A stretch of 64,000 nt of DNA from Fictibacillus phosphorivorans (GTDB lineage Bacteria > Bacillota > Bacilli > Bacillales > Fictibacillaceae), in contig NZ_CP015378.1 of assembly GCF_001629705.1 (NCBI RefSeq), positions 620,001 to 684,000 of the forward strand, read 5' to 3'. Below are positions 34,749 to 42,582 of the stretch, piece after piece. The position numbers and the translations under genes were made by a program. Under the pieces are notes generated by a model that worked only from the letters and a program-made list of their open reading frames with translations, had not been told where the DNA came from and made no database searches. Each line of letters begins with the position of its first letter. Position 1 is the first letter of the stretch.

Positions 34749-35520
34749 TTACATTTTCTCCAAAATATTTTTCAGAGAGCTTTTTTAGTGTGCCGTCTTT
34801 CTTCATTTCTTCAAGCGCTTTGTTTACATCTTTAATGAGATTCTTATCATCTTTTCGGAATGCAAATGCCATTTCGTTTTTATTAAAAGGCTCTCCAACT
34901 GCTTTAACATTATAATCCGTTTTCTTTAATTCTGTCAGGATGAAAAGCTGATCGTTCATTGCAGCATCTACACGGTTAACATCTAAATCTGTTAATACTT
35001 GTGCAGCACCTTTATAGAACTTTGTTTTTGCTCCAGCTTTTTCAGCTTCAGCAGCATAGTTACTTCCTTGTGTTGTACCGACTACTTTGCCTTTTAAATC
35101 TTCAATTCCTTTAATATCTTTGTTGTCTTTGTTGACAATAACTTGTCCACCAGAAACGGTATATGGAGTAGAGAAGTCATATTTAGCTTTTCTTTCGTCC
35201 GTGATTGTTACTTGATTCGCTACAAGGTCAAATCGTTTGGAGTCTAGAGATGTAAACATGTTCTTCCATTCAGTTGCAACGAACTTCGGCTCCATTTCAA
35301 GACGCTTAGCAACTTCTTTAGCTACTTCAACATCATATCCAGTGATTTCGTTTGTCTTTTTATCACGGTATGAGAAAGGTGGATATGTAGCTTCTGTACC
35401 TATTGTAAGTACTTTTTTATCAGTGTTCGAACCTGATTTTGACTCGTCTGAATTTCCGCATGCTGACAACAGAATGACAGAAAGAGCGAGAGCTGACAGG
35501 AATTTAAATGTGTGTTTCAA
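34741..35520 (-). CDS. Polar amino acid ABC transporter substrate-binding lipoprotein
   Basis: The 259-residue extracellular binding protein has a lipobox LSAC with Cys at 21, then a Ser/Asp/Lys linker. The mature type-II periplasmic binding fold shows 'IGTEATYPPFSYRDK', 'GYDVEVAKEVAKRL' and 'LKGKVVGTTQGSNYAAEAEK'. The pattern resembles cystine/glutamine-type receptors (TcyA/GlnH), but ligand specificity cannot be read. The start is a TTG, 7 nt after GAGGAGG. First gene of a two-gene operon with the permease. Confidence 0.88.
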   Translation of the reverse strand: MKHTFKFLSALALSVILLSACGNSDESKSGSNTDKKVLTIGTEATYPPFSYRDKKTNEITGYDVEVAKEVAKRLEMEPKFVATEWKNMFTSLDSKRFDLVANQVTITDERKAKYDFSTPYTVSGGQVIVNKDNKDIKGIEDLKGKVVGTTQGSNYAAEAEKAGAKTKFYKGAAQVLTDLDVNRVDAAMNDQLFILTELKKTDYNVKAVGEPFNKNEMAFAFRKDDKNLIKDVNKALEEMKKDGTLKKLSEKYFGENVSE

Positions 35521-35659
35521 ATGAAGTCCTCCTCGTCAGGGTAATCCCGACAATTTTTATAGAATTTATTGTATAAACGAATGACGATTTCGTCAATCAT
35601 TTAACATTTTCCCCGATAAAGGAAAAAATAACAGGGGATTTTTTTTGGAGGAAGACATT

Positions 35660-35764
35660 ATCACATAAAAAGAAGGCATGATCACATAATTTTAGAGTAC
35701 GATCATATAAAAATTAAGAGTTATCATATAAAAATATGAATGTATCACATAAAAATACAAATTT
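35660..35764. repeat. 21-bp tandem array, 5 units (core ATCACATAAAAA)
   Basis: Units start at 35660, 35681, 35702, 35723 and 35744. The first 12 positions follow ATCAYATAAWWW in every unit; the last 9 differ freely (for example GAAGGCATG, AGAGTACG, TACAAATTT). The array lies between the binding-protein gene's upstream side and the msmX terminator. The same core occurs inverted in the array at 57083. Confidence 0.85.
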
Positions 35765-35795
35765 CGGTAATGAATGATTGTATAGTGGACAAGAA

Positions 35796-35825
35796 AAAAG
35801 CTCTGCTTGATTAAGCAGAGCTTTT
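35796..35825 (-). terminator. Terminator of msmX
   Basis: AAAAGCTCTGCTT (35796-35808) pairs perfectly with AAGCAGAGCTTTT (35813-35825) around GATT; T residues follow on the minus strand. Confidence 0.92.
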
Positions 35826-35837
35826 ATAACATATGAA

Positions 35838-36935
35838 TTAACGAATACGCAGTTCTGTTTCTTTATCAAAGAAATGTGCTTTGTTCATGTCAAACGCTAA
35901 CGAAATGTCCTGACCGTTGCGAATATCTGTACGAGAATCTACGCGTGCGATGAAATCTTGTCCGCTAACTGTAGAGTACAAGAATGTTTCAGCACCCATC
36001 AATTCAGCAACGTCAATTTTCGCTTCAATCTTCGTGTTTGAAGATGACTCTAAGAATACAGGCTCATCATGAATATCCTCTGGACGGATACCAAGAACAA
36101 CATCTTTGTTGTTGTAGCCTTTTTCTTGTAGAATCTTCATTTTTCCACCTGGGACTGCAATCTTCGTATCACCTACTTTGAAGAATCCATCTTCAAGCGT
36201 ACCGTTTAAGAAGTTCATTGCAGGACTTCCGATAAATCCTCCAACAAAGACGTTCTCAGGAGTATCGTATACTTCTTTAGGAGATCCAACTTGTTGGATG
36301 CGTCCGTCTTTCATAACAACGATACGGGTTGCCATCGTCATCGCTTCTGTTTGGTCATGCGTTACGTAGATTGTAGTCGTTTGCAGACGTTGGTGAAGCT
36401 TTGTGATCTCTGCACGCATCTGAACACGAAGTTTTGCATCAAGGTTGGATAACGGCTCATCCATCAAGAATACTTTTGCATCACGAACGATCGCACGTCC
36501 TAGTGCAACACGCTGACGCTGACCACCTGAAAGTGCTTTTGGTTTACGATCTAGGTATTGCTCAAGACCAAGAATACGTGCCGCTTCTTTAACACGTTTT
36601 TCAATTTCTTCTTTGCTGAATTTTCTTAGTTTAAGACCGAATGCCATGTTGTCATAAACGTTCATGTGAGGATATAGGGCATAGTTTTGGAAAACCATCG
36701 CGATGTCACGATCTTTTGGAGCTACATCGTTTACAACGCGCTCATCGATGATAAGATCACCTTCAGAAATTTCTTCTAAACCAGCGATCATACGAAGCGT
36801 TGTTGATTTACCGCAACCAGACGGTCCTACGAATACAATGAATTCTTTATCCGAAATATCAAGGTTGAAATCATGTACAGCTGTTACTTTATTATCATAT
36901 CTTTTTACGATGTTATTTAACTTAATACCTGCCAT
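35838..36935 (-). CDS. msmX: Multipurpose sugar ABC transporter ATPase MsmX (UgpC type)
   Basis: The 365-residue cytoplasmic ATPase energises several carbohydrate ABC importers. Walker A is GPSGCGKSTT (about 38), Q-loop 'VFQNYALYPHM', signature LSGGQRQR, Walker B 'VFLMDEPLSNLDAKLR', H-loop 'VTHDQTEA', and a C-terminal TOBE/MalK-type regulatory domain from about 235. No permease or binding protein is nearby, as expected for a shared ATPase. It lies downstream of a PucR-type gene, as msmX lies by yxkF in B. subtilis. Two cre-like sites precede the start. Confidence 0.92.
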   Translation of the reverse strand: MAGIKLNNIVKRYDNKVTAVHDFNLDISDKEFIVFVGPSGCGKSTTLRMIAGLEEISEGDLIIDERVVNDVAPKDRDIAMVFQNYALYPHMNVYDNMAFGLKLRKFSKEEIEKRVKEAARILGLEQYLDRKPKALSGGQRQRVALGRAIVRDAKVFLMDEPLSNLDAKLRVQMRAEITKLHQRLQTTTIYVTHDQTEAMTMATRIVVMKDGRIQQVGSPKEVYDTPENVFVGGFIGSPAMNFLNGTLEDGFFKVGDTKIAVPGGKMKILQEKGYNNKDVVLGIRPEDIHDEPVFLESSSNTKIEAKIDVAELMGAETFLYSTVSGQDFIARVDSRTDIRNGQDISLAFDMNKAHFFDKETELRIR

Positions 36936-36955
36936 TTGTATAATTCCCCTTCCGA

Positions 36956-36993
36956 TGTAAACGTTTTCTTAATGTTTTAAGTTTACGCTTTCA
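36956..36993 (-). promoter_or_regulatory. Two catabolite-responsive (cre-like) elements before msmX
   Basis: On the minus strand TGAAAGCGTAAACT (36993-36980) and AGAAAACGTTTACA (36969-36956) each match the CcpA cre consensus TGNAARCGNWWNCA except for one end position. They lie 21-58 bp upstream of the msmX start, consistent with control by carbon source. By-eye matches only. Confidence 0.45.
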
Positions 36994-37029
36994 TTCCGGT
37001 AAACGTAAATGGACGACATGCCTAAAATA

Positions 37030-37063
37030 AAAAACCCTCTTTATGCAATGTGCACAAAGAGGG
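37030..37063 (-). terminator. Terminator of the PucR-type gene
   Basis: CCCTCTTT (37035-37042) pairs with AAAGAGGG (37056-37063), with GCA/TGC extending the stem inside; TTTTTTATTTT follows on the minus strand. It separates this gene from msmX. Confidence 0.85.
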
Positions 37064-37072
37064 TGGTTGAAG

Positions 37073-37966
37073 TTAACGAGGAACTTTTTGTTCAATAAGA
37101 AGAATGGCTAAGTACACGGTGAGTGCATTTTTCAATTGCTTCACATCAATGCCGGTTTTATCATAAAACTTTTCCACACGATATTGAAGGCTGTTTCGGT
37201 GAATATATAATTGTTTCGCCGCTAACGAAACGTTAAGGTTGCATTCAACAAATACTTTGATGCTTTTTAGCGTTTCCTCGTCTTCTTCTCGCCACTCTTC
37301 TACTAATGATGTTAATGTTTGATCGGCCATCGGACTGGCGGACTGAAGAAGGATATACGGAACGATATCAGCTACTGTATAAACAGATCTTGGCATCAGT
37401 CGATTTCGAACCTCTAAAAATTGTTGCTGTTCTCTTGTATACGTTTCTTTTGCGCGACGAAGTTGATTGTTATAGCAGCCTATATATATTGAAATATCTA
37501 AATAAAAGTCAGTAGAAAGCATGTCTTTTAAAGCTTCATAAGGTGTTTCACTAAACTCCTGTTTGGATGTTTCAATAATCACGCCACTCTTAAGATCTTT
37601 GTTGAGAAGGAGAACTGCATCCTCAGGAAAAAGTCCATTAACTGCTTCTGAAAATGAAGCATGATCTGTGATCGGCTGCTTGCTAAAAAAGTGTACAAAT
37701 CTATAGAAGCCTTCTTCTGTTGTAGCTTTTTCGTCAAAAAGAAGTGCTCTCCATTTTAACTGCTGTGCTGAAAAAACATTTAAGGAATTATCATTTTCAT
37801 AGGTGTTAAATAGGGAGCGAAGTAATGTTAGTTCTGAATCTGAAACAGCAGGTTTTGAGATACCGAACGGTTCGCTGTCATCTGAAAGGAACCAGTAATA
37901 GCCAGACTGCTGTGAGAGGTCTGTTGTCATAGAATTCTTATAGTGCTTCTTAAGCTTATCGAGCAT
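37073..37966 (-). CDS. PucR/CdaR-type helix-turn-helix regulator (YxkF-like)
   Basis: The 297-residue cytoplasmic protein has a C-terminal PucR-family helix-turn-helix (about 240-297): 'VFVECNLNVSLAAKQLYIHR', 'NSLQYRVEKFYDKTGIDVKQ'. The N-terminal 230 residues have no catalytic motif and are probably the sensing part. B. subtilis has a similar gene, yxkF, adjacent to msmX, and the same order here suggests a role in sugar-uptake control; that is an inference from position. The ribosome binding site is weak (AAGG touching the ATG), so the start is less sure. Confidence 0.75.
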   Translation of the reverse strand: MLDKLKKHYKNSMTTDLSQQSGYYWFLSDDSEPFGISKPAVSDSELTLLRSLFNTYENDNSLNVFSAQQLKWRALLFDEKATTEEGFYRFVHFFSKQPITDHASFSEAVNGLFPEDAVLLLNKDLKSGVIIETSKQEFSETPYEALKDMLSTDFYLDISIYIGCYNNQLRRAKETYTREQQQFLEVRNRLMPRSVYTVADIVPYILLQSASPMADQTLTSLVEEWREEDEETLKSIKVFVECNLNVSLAAKQLYIHRNSLQYRVEKFYDKTGIDVKQLKNALTVYLAILLIEQKVPR

Positions 37967-38061
37967 CCTTTTTCATATCCTTTCAAGAAAAAGCTTGCTA
38001 TTATTATAGCAATGTTAAGTGGTTAACTAAACTAACAGATTCCCAAGAAGGAGGAGACACC

Positions 38062-38079
38062 ATGAAAACGTGTCCTTGA
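38062..38079 (+). other. Five-codon ORF in frame with the deacetylase (premature TGA)
   Basis: AGGAGGAGACACC leads to an ATG that reads MKTCP and then TGA. The same frame continues without another stop into the deacetylase gene 36 nt later. Either the gene has suffered a nonsense change at codon 6, or this is a tiny upstream ORF that couples translation to the downstream start. Confidence 0.6.
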
Positions 38080-38097
38080 GTAACTTCTGCAACGGTC

Positions 38098-38721
38098 GTG
38101 TACGACTGGGAAAATAAAGAGATTTGGACGAATAAAAAAAATTGGGACAAGCAGGATTCACCTAAAGGAACAAAATCATTGATTCTTACATTTGATGATG
38201 GGCCATCTTCTGTTTTGGTTGAACTGCTAGATATCCTAAAGAAACATAGAGTAACAGCACTGTTCTTTTGGCAGTCAAAGTTGTTGCATGTAAAACGTCC
38301 TTGGAAACGTGTGATTGAAGAAGGGCATATGATCGGCGGGCATTCGTTGCGCCATCGCGTTTTAACGAGACTTTCGTATTGTGACCAGCTTCATGATATT
38401 TCTACGAATTTGAAACAGTTAGAATCTCTCACAGGTCAAGAAGTGAAATATTTTCGTCCGCCTTATGGACAGTTTAATGAAGATACGTTGGATATACTAA
38501 AGAAGATCAATGTGATTCCTTTTTTATGGGAAGTGGCGGGTCTGGACTGGGAACACAAAAAAGATCCCTTACACATTGTTCATAACATCTTGAATCATGC
38601 TGAGGATGGCTCTGTTATTCTTCTTCATGAATTAAAGCAAACCGTAGAAATTTTAGATGAATTGATTTCTGAATTAAAACTAGAAGGCTATGAGTTCGTT
38701 TTGCCTCCTAAATCGTTATAA
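38098..38721 (+). CDS. Polysaccharide deacetylase family protein (NodB fold)
   Basis: The 207-residue protein has all catalytic motifs of carbohydrate esterase family 4: 'LTFDDGPSS' (base and metal Asp), 'HSLRH' (metal His), 'RPPYGQF' and 'ILLHE'. It should remove N-acetyl groups from a cell-wall polymer or related substrate, yet no signal peptide is visible on this frame. The only in-frame start after the upstream TGA is a GTG without a ribosome binding site. The well-placed ATG 36 nt upstream is cut off by that TGA. Expression may therefore be low, reinitiated, or lost. A PP-loop ATPase gene follows by 14 bp. Confidence 0.75.
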   Translation: MYDWENKEIWTNKKNWDKQDSPKGTKSLILTFDDGPSSVLVELLDILKKHRVTALFFWQSKLLHVKRPWKRVIEEGHMIGGHSLRHRVLTRLSYCDQLHDISTNLKQLESLTGQEVKYFRPPYGQFNEDTLDILKKINVIPFLWEVAGLDWEHKKDPLHIVHNILNHAEDGSVILLHELKQTVEILDELISELKLEGYEFVLPPKSL

Positions 38722-38735
38722 AGGGAGGGTCCTAG

Positions 38736-39434
38736 ATGAAGAAGAGAATTGTCGTTTCATTTAGCGGAGGAAAAGATTCTATATTAGCTCTGTATCGACT
38801 GCAGAAATCGGCAGAATGGGAGATCGATTCCTTACTAACAACGTTAACAGAAGACTACGATCGGACAACCATGCATGGCGTTCGAAATGAACTTTTAGAA
38901 ATGCAGGCAAAGTCACTTGGCTTACCTCTCCGAGCGGTTTGGATCCCTAAAGATTGTCCGAATGATCTGTATCAACAAAGAATGGAACAAGCTGTTGACG
39001 GCATTAAAGCTGATGGTATACAGCACATCATGTTTGGGGATATTTTTTTAGAAGATGTAAAAAAGTACCGCGAAAACATGTTAGAAGGTACAGGAATCAC
39101 GCCAATTTTTCCAATATGGGGTGAGAGTTCTGAGCAAATTATTAATGAGTTTTTGAGTAACGGGTTTAAGACTGTTGTGTGCTGCTCAGATACATTAAAA
39201 ATAGATTCCTCATTTACTGGCCGTGTCATAGACGAGCAGTTTATAGAAGACTACCCGAAGAAACATGATATATGTGGTGAGAACGGAGAATTTCACACGT
39301 TTGTTTTTTATGGACCGAACTTTTCCTTTCCTGTTACGTATACGTTAGGTGAGACGAGAATGGTAAAAGATATGTTCAGTAATGAAGATCGTTTTTATTA
39401 TGTGGATATCCTTCCAAAAGGGGAGCTAAAATAG
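38736..39434 (+). CDS. PP-loop ATPase, Dph6/DUF71 (ATP_bind_4) family
   Basis: The 232-residue cytoplasmic protein has the ATP-pyrophosphatase P-loop 'VSFSGGKDSILAL' at residue 7 and the family's 'MFGDIFLEDVKKYRENML' block. The C-terminal 'DICGENGEFHTFVFYGPNF' is typical of diphthine-ammonia-ligase-like proteins. Bacteria have no diphthamide, so the substrate is another carboxylate or thiol to be amidated or adenylated; unknown. GGGAGGG stands 7 nt before the ATG. Likely cotranscribed with the deacetylase gene. Confidence 0.82.
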   Translation: MKKRIVVSFSGGKDSILALYRLQKSAEWEIDSLLTTLTEDYDRTTMHGVRNELLEMQAKSLGLPLRAVWIPKDCPNDLYQQRMEQAVDGIKADGIQHIMFGDIFLEDVKKYRENMLEGTGITPIFPIWGESSEQIINEFLSNGFKTVVCCSDTLKIDSSFTGRVIDEQFIEDYPKKHDICGENGEFHTFVFYGPNFSFPVTYTLGETRMVKDMFSNEDRFYYVDILPKGELK

Positions 39435-39496
39435 CTAGCGCAATCATAATCCACATTTACTAGGAAAATAGAATCTAGAGTAATGGAGATAAAAAT

Positions 39497-40633
39497 ATGG
39501 ATATATGGATTTCAATTTCTATCATGGCGAACGTCGGTGCGTTTATTGGTGGTCTAACAAACTCCATTGCAATCCGAATGTTGTTTCGACCGTTTACTAC
39601 ATTATACATTGGTAAATATCGAGTTCCATTTACACCTGGACTCATACCGAAGCGTAGAAAACAGCTGGCCGTGCAGCTGGGTGAGACCGTAACCAAACAT
39701 CTATTAACCGCAGAAGGTGTACAAGCGAAAATTAACGATGGTGAATTTCGAAAAGAGATGACTGAACTCGTTCAAGTAGAAGTGAAACGCTTCTTAAAGA
39801 GTGACATGACGATCAGTGATCTGCTTAAACAAGATTTCGGTGTGGATGACGTTCAGAACAGAATCCAAACAACAACCGAAGCATGGCTGAGTAATCGAAT
39901 GAATGTGATGCTTCAGGAATCAAATGGTAAGGAAATGAAAGATATTCTGCCAGAAAAATTTGTTGCCAGAGGGGAAGAAAAGTTACCAGAAATCGTAGAT
40001 TGGCTCTTGAACAAAGGCGTTGTTTATTTAGAAAGTGAAGAAGGCCGAAAATCACTTGCGAGTGGCATTGATGCCTTTCTAATGGACAAGGGGATGCTTG
40101 TTAATATGGTGTCTATGTTCTTTGGTAATGTAAGCATTGCCGACAAAGTACAACCTGAACTGATCAAGTTCATGAAGCATGAAAATACACGTGATACCTT
40201 GCTGAACCTTCTTCAGCAAGAATACCGCAACTTTATGGAAAAAAAATCAGAAGAGGCACTAGGGCTGCTGAAACTGCCTGAGATTACTACTGGTTTAGCA
40301 AAAGAAATTACAGCTAGACTTCCCATTGAAGAATATTTAAACACACCTGTTTCTTCATTAGCGAGTTCGGTTGAGAGCTGGATTGTGAATGACCTAACAC
40401 CAAAAGCAGTATCTGCGGGTCTAGACCTATTTGTCGATCGATTAGAGATGCTGCTTGAAAAGATGCATCTTGCGAAGATTGTGGAAGAACAGGTTGAGGC
40501 ATTTTCGCTGGAGCGTTTAGAGGAAATCATCATCTCGATCGCGAAAAGTGAACTTAAGATGATAACATGGCTTGGCGCTTTGTTAGGTGGAATTATCGGT
40601 GTATTTCAAGGTATCCTTGTACTATTTTTGTAG
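39497..40633 (+). CDS. yheB: DUF445 membrane protein YheB
   Basis: The 378-residue protein has an N-terminal membrane segment with 'GAFIGGLTNSIAIRMLFRPF', the DUF445 signature, and 'VPFTPGLIPKRRKQLA' shortly after. A long helical domain (about 60-345) follows, and a C-terminal hydrophobic helix ('WLGALLGGIIGVFQGILVLF'). It is anchored at both ends with a large helical middle. The function is unknown; in B. subtilis yheB precedes yheA just as here. GGAG lies 6 nt before the ATG. Confidence 0.88.
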   Translation: MDIWISISIMANVGAFIGGLTNSIAIRMLFRPFTTLYIGKYRVPFTPGLIPKRRKQLAVQLGETVTKHLLTAEGVQAKINDGEFRKEMTELVQVEVKRFLKSDMTISDLLKQDFGVDDVQNRIQTTTEAWLSNRMNVMLQESNGKEMKDILPEKFVARGEEKLPEIVDWLLNKGVVYLESEEGRKSLASGIDAFLMDKGMLVNMVSMFFGNVSIADKVQPELIKFMKHENTRDTLLNLLQQEYRNFMEKKSEEALGLLKLPEITTGLAKEITARLPIEEYLNTPVSSLASSVESWIVNDLTPKAVSAGLDLFVDRLEMLLEKMHLAKIVEEQVEAFSLERLEEIIISIAKSELKMITWLGALLGGIIGVFQGILVLFL

Positions 40634-40682
40634 AGTCTGTTATAGTGGGTACCGTAGTTAATCAATAGGAGGTATTTTACCA

Positions 40683-41051
40683 ATGGCAAACGTATATGAT
40701 GTTGCTTACGACTTAGAAAAAGCATTGCGCAATAGTGAGGACTTTACAGCTTTAAAACAAAGCTATGATGAAGTAAATAACAATCCGGAAACGAAAGAGC
40801 TTTTCGGTAAATTCCGTGATATTCAAGTTAATCTACAACAAAAACAAATGAACGGTCAGGAAGTAACTCCTGAAGAGATTGAAGAAGCTCAAAAGCTTTT
40901 TGCTGATGTACAGCAGAACGAAACGATCTCAAAGCTTATGGCAGCTGAGCAACGCATGAGCATGATCATCAATGATCTAAATAAGGTAATCACAAAGCCA
41001 TTGGAAGAGCTATATGGACCAATGGTTGAAGAAGACGGACAACAGCAATAA
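40683..41051 (+). CDS. yheA: YlbF/YmcA-family protein YheA
   Basis: The 122-residue, almost wholly helical cytoplasmic protein matches the YheA/UPF0342 family: 'VYDVAYDLEKALRNSEDFTA', 'FRDIQVNLQQKQMNGQEVT' and 'LMAAEQRMSMIINDLNKVI'. Its relatives YlbF and YmcA form the RicAFT complex that acts with RNase Y, but YheA's own role is not established. AGGAGG lies before the ATG. It follows yheB by 49 bp and ends at a strong terminator. Confidence 0.9.
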   Translation: MANVYDVAYDLEKALRNSEDFTALKQSYDEVNNNPETKELFGKFRDIQVNLQQKQMNGQEVTPEEIEEAQKLFADVQQNETISKLMAAEQRMSMIINDLNKVITKPLEELYGPMVEEDGQQQ

Positions 41052-41065
41052 TAATGTGCTGATCT

Positions 41066-41099
41066 AACCCCCTGTTACTCTTGTAGCAGGGGGTTTTCC
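41066..41099 (+). terminator. Terminator of yheB-yheA
   Basis: AACCCCCTG (41066-41074) pairs with CAGGGGGTT (41087-41095), extended inside by TAC/GTA; TTCCTTTT follows. Confidence 0.88.
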
Positions 41100-41207
41100 T
41101 TTTACCCTATATTTCTTAGGTTTGTCCGCGTTCTAAAGCATGTTTCAAGGTCATAAACTTAACACGAGTTCTTATATTATATTTTCGCGAAATGGGGGGA
41201 GCGCATC

Positions 41208-42059
41208 ATGGTATACCGTTTACTAGCGATTGACATCGACGGAACCCTACTGCGAAGCAATTTCCGTATCGATAAAGAAACGAAAGAAGCCATTGATTAT
41301 GTGCAGCAAAAAGGGGTCTATGTCACACTCGCTTCGGGCAGGAGTTTTCCATCTACACAAAAGATCGCAAAAGCGTTAAAGATCGACAATTATTTGATCA
41401 GTCATAATGGTGGATTCATTGCTTCATCTCTTGATGAACCTCTTCAAGAGAAAAGGTTATCGGTCGAAGATACTTATAGATTGGTAGAAGTGCTTGGAAA
41501 TTACGAATGCCACATGCGCGTCGTCCATGAGCGCTTCTCAGTAGGAAATCAACTCAAGCAAAAAAGTCAGCTCGTTGCGAAATTAACATTAAGCACGGGT
41601 GATCCGCTGTTCTACCCTGTATCTTTTACAGAGAATCTTGGAGACTATGTTCTCTCACAAGAAGTGGCACCTCCAAAGATGGATGTACAGTTCTTTGATG
41701 AGAAAGAATGCGACTCTGCAATGAAGTATCTAAAAGAACATATGCCGGACTTTGAGTATTCTTCATCGGCAAAATGTCAGTTAGAGATCACAGCAAAAAA
41801 AGTAACAAAAGGAAATGCCTTAAGGTTTCTTGGTGAGAAACTCGGGATCGCTCCAAATGAGATGGTAGCAATAGGAGATTCCTATAACGATCTAGATATG
41901 ATTGAGTTTGCAGGTCTAGGTGTAGCGATGGCAAACGCACCTGATGAAGTGAAGAGAAAAGCGAAGTGGATCACGCGTACAAACGATCAGTTAGGCGTAC
42001 CGTATATGGTAAAAGAAGTGTTCCGCAAGCAGATGCGCTTCCAGACATTGAAACGATAG
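41208..42059 (+). CDS. yhaX: Cof-type HAD phosphatase YhaX
   Basis: The 283-residue cytoplasmic HAD hydrolase has a type-IIB cap. Motif I is 'LAIDIDGTLLRSN', motif II 'TLASGRSF', the motif III Lys is in 'AKKVTKGNALRFL', and motif IV is 'AIGDSYNDLDMI'. All catalytic residues are present. Substrates of this class are small sugar phosphates or cofactors. B. subtilis yhaX also follows yheA (with yhaZ, yhaY between). Those two genes are missing here. GGGGGAG precedes the ATG. Confidence 0.88.
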   Translation: MVYRLLAIDIDGTLLRSNFRIDKETKEAIDYVQQKGVYVTLASGRSFPSTQKIAKALKIDNYLISHNGGFIASSLDEPLQEKRLSVEDTYRLVEVLGNYECHMRVVHERFSVGNQLKQKSQLVAKLTLSTGDPLFYPVSFTENLGDYVLSQEVAPPKMDVQFFDEKECDSAMKYLKEHMPDFEYSSSAKCQLEITAKKVTKGNALRFLGEKLGIAPNEMVAIGDSYNDLDMIEFAGLGVAMANAPDEVKRKAKWITRTNDQLGVPYMVKEVFRKQMRFQTLKR

Positions 42060-42078
42060 TTATTTGGGCGATAAAGAG

Positions 42079-42118
42079 GGCTCTTTTTAGACATTTGTCT
42101 GAGAGGAGTCTTTTTTTG
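42079..42118 (+). terminator. Terminator of yhaX
   Basis: CTCTTTTTAGAC pairs with GTCTGAGAGGAG (several G-U pairs) around ATTT, followed by TCTTTTTTTG. Confidence 0.7.
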
Positions 42119-42160
42119 TGTAGGTAAAAGCGGAGAGGAACATTTCTGGGGAATTGTGAG

Positions 42161-42420
42161 CGATTTTAGAGATTTATGAGCGGTTCTAGAAATTTGTGAG
42201 CGGTTCTAGAGATTTGTGAGCGATTCCTGAGATTTATGAGCGGTTCTAGAAATTTGTGAGCGATTCCTGAGATTTGTGAGCGGTTCTAGAAATTTGTGAG
42301 CGATTCCTGAGATTTATGAGCGGTTCTAAAAATTTGTGAGCGATTCTTGAGATTTATGAGCGATTCCTGAGATTTGTGAGCGATTCTTGAGATTTATGAG
42401 CGATTCCTGAGATTCTGTGC
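42161..42420. repeat. 20-bp tandem array, 13 units
   Basis: Thirteen consecutive 20-bp units fit CGRTTCYWGARATTTRTGAG; a degraded unit precedes (42141-42160). Two subtypes, CGGTTCTAGAAATTTGTGAG and CGATTCCTGAGATTTATGAG, partly alternate, which points to duplication of two-unit blocks. The last unit decays into GATTCTGTGC. The array fills the 520-bp gap between yhaX and the dhaS promoter. Unlike the other five arrays it has period 20 and conserved full units. Confidence 0.95.
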
Positions 42421-42521
42421 GCCAGTCTATTGATTACATACAAATAGAGTTCTTTCGACATCTCCCGTCGAATTTCGTAAAAAACGTTTCAGTTTTATTA
42501 CAAATGTAGAAAATGAAAGGG

Positions 42522-42550
42522 TTTACATGAATCGTGACGAATAATATTTA
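42522..42550 (+). promoter_or_regulatory. Predicted sigma-A promoter of dhaS
   Basis: TTTACA (42522-42527), a 17-bp spacer and TATTTA (42545-42550), 33 bp before the start codon. Confidence 0.5.
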
Positions 42551-42582
42551 TGTAAGAACCACAATGTAAAGGGAGGATTCAA

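Noticed and set aside
42161..42420. Possible CRISPR array
   Set aside because: Units are contiguous 20-mers with no unique spacers of constant length and no cas genes nearby; it is a plain tandem array. The same reasoning excludes the 21-bp arrays.
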